Source: Rhyzopertha dominica
Lineage: Eukaryota > Arthropoda > Insecta > Coleoptera > Bostrichidae
Reading direction: 5' to 3'
Length of the DNA: 64,000 nucleotides
NCBI GenBank assembly: GCA_025024175.1
Contig: QCXZ01000137.1
Location: 2,852,001 to 2,916,000 of the forward strand
Within the stretch, counting starts at the first letter, position 1; the number at the start of each line of letters is the position of its first letter. Below, one piece after another: positions 40,901-49,900 of this stretch. The notes under the pieces are model-generated. The model was not told where the DNA came from, searched no databases, and saw nothing but the letters and a program-made list of their open reading frames with translations. Both the position numbers and the translations under genes were made by a program.

Positions 40901-43900
40901 ATCTTCGCTTTGTGGGCTATGTTCTCGGCATCGAAATGACCTCGTTCAACAAACTGATTGGATGCCTGCTTGATGCCCTCTATGCGGTCCTGGTGGGAAC
41001 CGACATCGGCTTCTAGAAGGGCATGCTTCTTTTGCAGGTTCTGAACTGAGGTTAGATCCTGGGAAACATGAAAAAAGAAAGTAGATTCCACTTGATGTAG
41101 GAAACAAATGAATAATGACGTTGAACTACAAACTAGAAAATTCAAGTACACAGTGCCACATTTTCATTTGCAACCAAATTTTATTTCTGGTTTGAACTAA
41201 CCATGAAAGTTTCTTGCTAGAAATGAGCTTTCCATTAAAAAAAATTTCCTACCTTTCCGTAATCCTCAGACATGAGTTGACCTTCGATTTCAGAAAGCCA
41301 AAGTTCGATGTCTTCAATCGTACGGTTAAACTGTTGTTGCTGGCTTGCCTCTTGCAGTTTTGAACCTTTTTTGTCGGTTGCTTGGACAAGGGTTTCCCAT
41401 AGATTAACAATTTCGTCCATCCTTGATTGGATGCGAGCTGCAAAAAGGTGTGATGTGTAAAATGGCAAGAGTTTAATTATGTGCTAGAGAGATTGCACTG
41501 GAAATGCACAATTTTTTTATACAAAGTGAACCACGAATCCTGCTAAGTTAAATGAGATAAAAGAAATTACTAGCAATACAGTGCTTCCAGAAAAGTTTAA
41601 AATACCGATTTAGAAAAACAAAAAAAATACGAAAACTTTTAATGTGGTCTTATTTACAGGAATTTTGGAAAGATGTAAAGTTTTGTACACATATACATAA
41701 ATAGCAACTTTTGTTTTTCTTGTGAACACCATACTGGACAATTTTTAAGCAGTTTCCCAGAATATTTTTTTTCAGGTTTGCTTGGATTTATTTGCATATA
41801 TTGTGGCATATGATTTGGCCCCATTTGACTTGCTTCCTTCGACGTCTATAAAACTAAAATACCATAAACTGATGTTTAAAAACCCAAAAATAGCTCCGAT
41901 GTAATAGGACACACTTAATGCAATTTAATAAGAATGTTGATAACATATCCAAATTAAAAATCTTCAAAACATGTGTTAAAGTTAATTAATGCAATAGATA
42001 CATGTTACATCAATATTATTTTCAACAAAAAAGATTCATCAATATACAAATTTTTTTAATGAGACAAAAAACAGTGTCTAAGGAAAACGTGCTGCAAAAC
42101 TACTTTAACAAAACTTTCTTTTTCACATGTGAAGGTTTCCAAATCTTGGTAATTTTTCAATTCTTCCTGATTTAATTAGTAAATACAAAGAACAAGGAAA
42201 AAAGAAAATTAGTAAAATCACTTTGAATATGTGTTATAATGACCAATTCATTCAATGTTGTCTTCTTTTGTTACCAAGAAGAAAACGGACAAAATGAGTT
42301 GTAGGACCTACCCTATTCACCTGACTTGTTCTCACAAAACTTTCTTGTAACCAAACCCCAAAAGCAAATAAATTATTTATATTGGAGTAATGAAAGCACT
42401 TAATGCAATTTAAGAAGTAAAATTATTTTTACATCGGCAAAATAAAAATGTTTGAGTATTTGTTATTTTATTATTATTCCCTTAAATTTAGTTAATGTGA
42501 TTAGGTTCAAGCTTTACCAAAGTCTTTTGTCACAACAAAGATTCACCAATCAGAAATGAGAAATAAAATCACTTTAAATATTGCTAAATGTCCACCTCAT
42601 TCTCTTGACTTCTTACCAAGTGTCTCGTGTGTTACTAAATCATGGAATCTTAATTTATTTAGCATGCCAGGCATTTTGAAAATTTCTGCGATAAAAAAAT
42701 TTTTCCAAAAGAAATGAAGTACAGAATCTACTTACGTGCAGCGTAATGCTTCGCCTCTATCAGCTCTTGTCCAGTAGACGTGATTTCTTCAACTCTAGTC
42801 TTGTTGGCGTTCAACTCCTGCTCGAAGTTCTGGTGCTTCTGAACCTTTCCTCCCAAATTGGTGGGGTCCAGATAACTCTCATCAGTGGCGAACTTCAGCT
42901 TCTCGTTGATCCAGCCTTTCGTCTCGTCGCAGTCCCTCTCGAACTGCTGCAGCTTGTATGCGTCTTCCAAAATGGCACGACGTTCTGCAGATTTCTCTTT
43001 AAGAGCAGATCGGCGATCTAAAAGCTACGAAAGAGAGACAATGATTACAAAATGAAGGAAAAACAGCAAAGGCTTACCATTGCCCTTCTCTGAGCAACGT
43101 CATCTGCGGCGTAATGTTCTCCATCGATCAGTTTCGTTGCAAATTCATCTAAAGCCTTGATTTTCTCTTCCTGGGCAGCGAGAGATTTTTCGAAATCTTC
43201 GTGCTTCTTAATCAAGGATTCCACCGAATCTAGGGAATCTCCCAAATCTTCGTTGGCCAGGAAGGCTTCTTGCTTGGCCATCCAAGTGTCAGCCTGTTCG
43301 GTATCTCTATAGAAAAGCTGCAAGTCCATGCACTGTTCGTACAAAATACGGCGTTCCTCCCACAAAACTAGAAGAAGGGCAAATTAACATATTAAATCCA
43401 CCAAATGTTTAGTAGTACTTACGAAGCAGTGAGTTTTTATCGTTGGTCAGTGTTGACAGTTTCTCCTTGACTTCGTCGCCGGCATAGTGGCCACGTTCCA
43501 AAAGTTGTTGACCAGCTGCGATCGTGGCAGCAAAGCTGTCTTCTCGCGCGTCTATCTCTCCTCTGTGCTCTTGGTGCCTTTCTAACAAAGACTCTGCTCC
43601 TGCCACATCTTTGGCAAGTTCGTCAGCGGATATTATTGCCTTCATGTCGTTAATCCATGAGACAAGGTCTCTGAAGTCTGCCAAAAACCTGAGAGAAATT
43701 CAAAATTTTTTGTTGAAACATTTCTCTCTAATAATCTTTAAACTTCTAAAAACTTAATTATGCAATATATAGATAAAAAACATGTTAAAAAAAGTGTTAG
43801 CAAATTTAGCACTTTTTTACAAATGACATAACAAAACAAATGAGGCATCGCTCCTTTTCATTTTTTTGCCTAAAACTTNTAAACCAATATNCAAAAAAAT

Positions 43901-46900
43901 AATTGTTAAGGTTGCTAGAATGCAGAAAACAGTTCTATCAAGTGTTGTAAACAAATTTTGAATACCTCTAATAGATTTTAAGATATTAATCAAATATTGA
44001 AAAAGCAATCTTTCCTTTTCAGTTGCGTATAACTTTTAAACCAATAAACAAAAAATAATTGTTAAGAGCTGTTTGCCACTATACTTATTTAGGTACTGAA
44101 ATAAGTTCTTAAAATTATTATACTGAAAATTAGATGCACGTGCCGTTTCAATACCAGAAATAAGCGTAGGGCTTTGTTCTCAATTTGTAATTACAAATTC
44201 TTTTCAGTAAGTAGTTCAATATGTGTGTGTGCGCCCTTTTGTAGTTCTAATCGTGATTTTCTCAACGTAAAGCTATAATCTAATCGTAATCTATTAAATT
44301 CCGTCTTTATACAATAGCAAATGCAATGCAAGGTCTATACTACTGCTACAGAAAAGTAGACCTTAAATGTAACCCACTCATAAACAATTACTTTTACTGT
44401 TGTTTGTGTTTGTGCTCACCCTGAATTACGACAATTTGTAAGGAGAATGAATGTTCATGGCTTTTTAAATGTGCTGAAAGAAGAGCTGCTAATAGAAGAT
44501 CCAGCAGCATATAAAAATTTTGTACAAAAGAGCAATGCTTCATTTGAAAAATTGTTTGAACTTGTCCATAACAAAATAGGGAAACAAGGTACACAATTCC
44601 GTGAAAGCATTCTTTCTGTTTCATTTACAAAAGCATGACAACACATCACGTTCCCCGGGTTGTCAAAAGTTTACTCACACCAATATACATATTTTAAGAG
44701 GCATAAAACTGCATTTCATGTTGATGTATTAATTAGCTGGTAGTATGTAGTCAGCCCAAAATAACAGATAGCCCCTATTCAAAAGTTTATTTCACCGATA
44801 TCAGTACAAAAGCTAACTAATCTCACAACCCTGCTTATTGCGTAGGTTTGAAACGTAGGTTCTATGAACGTTTTGTTTATAAACGGTAAAACAGGTTACT
44901 GTGCATCAATCTGCACAGTTTTAATACGAAGTATGGAAATTCAGTACAAAAAAATAGAACGTGGGCTAATTTCTTGTACTGAAACGGCGCGCGCATCCAG
45001 TTTCCGTATAATAATTTTAAGAACTTATTTCAATACTTAAATAAGTATAGTGGCAAACGGCTCTAAGGCAGCTAGAATGAATAAATTTAAGTTCTATCAG
45101 ACAGTGTGAACAAATGTTTAATATCTCTACTAGATTTCAAGATTTTGAGAAAAACCGAAAAGAGTACTGTTCCTTTCCTTTTTTTTTGCATGTAACTTTT
45201 AAACTGATATCTAAAAAATGATTGGTACATACAGTAGAACTAGAANCTACAAAAAATTACCACTAAGTACTCTAGAATGCAGGTATCTAATTCTGTACAA
45301 ATATTTTAATATTTCTGCTAGATTTCAAGGCACTGAGCAAAAAATGAAGGAAGAACTGCTCCTTTACCATTTTTTGCCTATTACTTCCTATTTGATTAAA
45401 GAAAAAAACGAACTGTAAGGCACACAATAATGCACAAATCTTTGCTCTATGACATTTAAACATCTTCACTAGATTTCAAAATATTGATCAAAAACTGAAA
45501 AAGGGATCATTTATTTTCAGTTATTCGCTTATGACACTTTAATCTACTAAAAATAATTGTTAAGAATTTAAGCATATAAAAAACTAAGCTGTATGAGAAA
45601 CACTCAATACATTTTGAATAGCTCTACTAGTTTTTAAAATACTGATCAAAAATTTAAAAAGGAACAGTCCTTTTGAGCTTTTCACTTATAATTTTTATAG
45701 TAATCTACAAAAACATAATTGTTCACTAACCAATAATGCAGAATTCTTCGATTCTTCAAATAATGCAATGCCAAATTTCAGGTATTGAGCAAAAACTAAA
45801 ATAAGGAATTGTTCCTTTTTGGTTTTTTCCCCAAAAATGTAGAATTTTGGAGTCTATCAACCACTGTAAATAAATTTTATGTATTTCTGCTAGTTTTCAA
45901 AATATTGATCAAAAATTCAAAATGGAGCCGATCCTTTTCAGTCCAGCCTGGAACATTATATGTAAGTGATACACAAAAAGATAAAACTGCTCTGTACCAG
46001 TTTGCCAGTTTTCGAAAAACAAAAAAAAGGTGCCATTATTAACTGTTTAAATATTCAATATAAAAAATGCAAAAAGATTACGTTTGTCAGAAGAAATGAT
46101 AGAGTAATATTTAATTATAACATTTGTGGTACGCCTTTCGAGAGTTGCAGCCAAGTTGTTGACTTGGGTGTAATTGTGGATGCCAAATTTTCGTTTGCTC
46201 TACATATAATACACATTTGTAATGTTGCTTTAAAATCGTTGGGTTTTATATTTCGTAATGCTAGAGAATTTAATGATATATGGTGCACTAAATTGCTTTA
46301 TTATTCTTTAGTACGTTCTAGACTGGAATATTGTTGTATTTGCTGGCAACCGTATCAGCAAGTTTATGTAAACTGTATTGAAAATGTGCAACGGAAATTT
46401 GCTAAATTTCTTTATTTTGAAGAACATCATTCTTGGCCATCTCTGCATGTTGATCACAGTCATCTGCAGGAAGCTACTTCTATGAATTCGCTTCTTGCCA
46501 GAAGAAAAGTACATAGTATAATACTTTTGCAAAAAAATAGTTAATGGAAAGTTATATTCAGCACTCTTGCTGTCCAAATTAAATTTCATTGTTCCGAGAC
46601 TGTAGCAGAAATTGTTTGACATTTACATACATGGCTCCCAACACCTTCCACTGCCTCAATTGTCCAATATTGTCGCTTATTCGCATTTACAATGAGATTA
46701 GCGAAAGATATCCTGTTTTTGACATTTTTAAATTAAATTTTTGTAATTTGAATATTAGAAATAAGTTGTTAAATTGTTTTGATGGCAAGGCTCATTAGAT
46801 TTAGTTTTGTTACATGTAATATGAAATGTGGTTCTTTGCTTTTTGTATACTTCTAATTGTCCACTATGGACCATTTGGTTCGCTGGTTACAATAAATATT

Positions 46901-49900
46901 ATTATTATTATTCTGAGTTCTTCACTTAAAATTTTTAAATTGATGTATAAAAAAAATTACTACCCAACGCCACAGAATTATATTATCAGAAAATGGAAAT
47001 AACTTTAAATGAAGTGCAGAATTCTATTAGAAAATTTTAACTCACCTGTGAAGAGAGTATGATTCATCAAGTCTTTCTTTGCGACCTTTAGCCTTTGCAG
47101 TGAGGCTCTGCCAGTAATCTTCTATTTCAGCCCGTTTAGCCTGAATCTGTTCAGCATGGTCTGCATGAATGCCACAAAGTCGATCCGCTTCTTTACCCAA
47201 AGTCGACACTTTGTCCTCCAACGCAGCAAGATCCCTTTCAACTCCTGTTGAGTGGCACATTCACATGCAAAATTTTGTAGACCAAAAAAAAAAATAACCC
47301 GCCCTACCTTCGTGCTTCCTTTGTAAAGCTTGCACACTAGCCAAATCCCGTCCATAGTCATCAGATGACAGGACCACATCTTTCTCTGCGATCCAAGCGA
47401 CAGTCTCATCAGCGTCACGGTTGAAACGCTGGATTTCGTGGGCCCCAAAAAGCTTATCTTGGCGCATGAGGGCCATTTGCTTGAGGCGTTGCCATGCATT
47501 GTTCAATTCCTGTAGAAGTACGAAAATACGCAAAAAATGAAGAAAAGGAACAGGAAGAAAGTAGGAAAACTGACCTCCTTGCGCCCGAGGATCGTGTCTC
47601 TCTCGGGATGTCCGTCCGTGATCAATTTATCTGCCAGTTCGTTGACCTCAGTCACCCTGTACTCCTGTGAGGCCATGTCTTTCTGGAACTCGTCGAATTT
47701 ACGTTGCAACACTTCAACGTGTTCCAAGTCATGCCCGAATTCTTCGGTGGTCAAAAATGTTCCTTTGTCGGTTATCCAAAACATAACTTCGTCACACTGG
47801 CGCAAGAACTGCACCAGAACGAGGGCCTGCTGTAGTTTTGTGCCCTTTTCTGCCAGTTTTGACAGGAGCTGTTCCCATAATCTATGCAGTTCCTCTGGAA
47901 AAATAATGACAAAGGGGGTATGTGAACAATGCAAGACAAAAAAAAACTAGAAAAAGCAGAAGCTCAACAGACAGATTTAACAAACTTTCATTTTGCAAAA
48001 AAAACTGAGAAAATAATAAAAGATTGCAGGCACAAGAGAAATATTCAGATTCAAATAGAATGCCAAAAACATATGTGCAAATTCTTTTCTTTGTTATACT
48101 TTAGGGAAAAAAGTAAGAAACATGCCTTCAATAATACTATAACATTGAATTATCATCACTGGACTTTGGAATAATCACAGTAGAGTAAAATAATCTTTTT
48201 ATGCAGGTTAACTACTTTGTACAAAACGTTCTTGTTCTACCATTATCTCTGCTTTGAGAAAAACTCTATTATTAACTATAAGAACAGTATCACACAAAGA
48301 AATAGAACTTCATACGGTCTGTGGATTATGGAGCCATGGAAAACTTTATCAACTGAACTCGTTTACAACATTAACTTCAGATGTGGTCATTTCAGAAATT
48401 AAATCTTACTCCATAAATCTTACTGAAAAAATATCCATAACATTTATATTAAATAAGTGTATGGATTTCTAATAAGGTAGTTTTAACATCATTTATTTTT
48501 CTAGTACTAAAAACCTGTTAAACAGATTTATTACAAGTGATGAATGTAAATATTTCAAAAAGTATTACACAAATAGTGAATGAAAGATTGTATGAAAAAG
48601 CACATTTTCAAGTTCAACCGATATAGGTTTGAGCATGTCACTTTTCTATATCAATAAGATGAAGCTCCATCTTGTAATATGAAATTATGGAATATCATTT
48701 ATCAGTTTAGGAAATAACCAGTTTTGTAACATGTATAGGTACAATGAAATGTCAAAATCCAATAAATGATTGTAATCATGTGTATTACAAGTTTTCAGTA
48801 AAAGAAAAATTAATGGAAACAAGTTAGAAGGTTAACAGACTATGAACACAGTGTCTTAATATAAATAACATGGATTTTTCTTTTGATAATATCTTCTATT
48901 TAAAATCATTTGAGAGACATCATTTTCAGTGTAATTCATGGGGAAAGCAAATTCAGAAAAAGATTTAAACTATCATCTATCTAACACTTAAACCCTCACT
49001 AGAATACTAAAGTAGGTATAATGCTTGTCTGAGGATGTGTTACTTCATTCAATAAAGGACGTTTTATAAAAGTTTTTTATGTTTTTTTCACTGATGAAGT
49101 AAATATTGTAAATGAATTTAATTTAAAAACTCTCCATAAATACATAATTCAGAGGTAGTAAGAAGTTCTATTTGTTTGAGTATCTTTGGTTCTATAATTA
49201 ATAAACTTTGTCTCGGTACAGAAATAATTGCGGAATAAAAATGTTTTGTACAAAGCCTGTATATTTAACCAGTATCAAAAGATTATTTTAAATTACACAT
49301 TGTTTATTTGTGAGTTGCAACTATGTCTCTCAAGGCTTTCAAATAGCACATCTCTGGTAATAATGTTCGTCTTTACTTCTTGTTGACTTTAAATGTCAAT
49401 ATTTCTTACTTATTTTACAGTTGATAAATATTTCAGAAAGTAGTAAACAGATGTTGATATATTTCAAGTATTGTATTCATCTATTCTTATGAATACAGGA
49501 ATTAATGATTGCCATGATTAGTAGTTACAATAGTATACAGTTCTATGCTGCTGATAGTATGATACAGAACAGTACTTGCTTTGAAGGCATTTTTTTACTA
49601 TGGCACGCCTATTTGCACTGTAGTGATCCTATATATATCTTTGGAATTGTTATCAATTAGCTATATGTTTTAAAAAATGTTGTTCGTTATTTTCTCTACG
49701 AGATTAAATTAAAAATAAACAAAGTTGGTTTTGAGAAAAAAAACTATTTTTGTTATTTTTAAAGTAAGTCCAAAAAAATCTGCAGCTGTCAATTAATATT
49801 ACCAAATACTATTTAACATTCACATTCAATAAAAGGTAGCCTTTGGCGACTACCACAGTAATCTTATCTTTTAGGTAAAACAAGAAAAATATGCAAACAA

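Larger units (their letters stand above)
43830..47030. repeat. Diverged ~160 bp tandem units interrupted by two insertions
   Basis: Units marked by CTTTTAAACCAATA and AAAATAATTGTTAAG occur near 43870, 44030, 45190, 45380, 45530, 45690 and 46925. They are split by the Harbinger-type element (44066-45063) and by the LINE fragment (45942-46914). Two N bases lie in the first unit. Confidence 0.65.
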
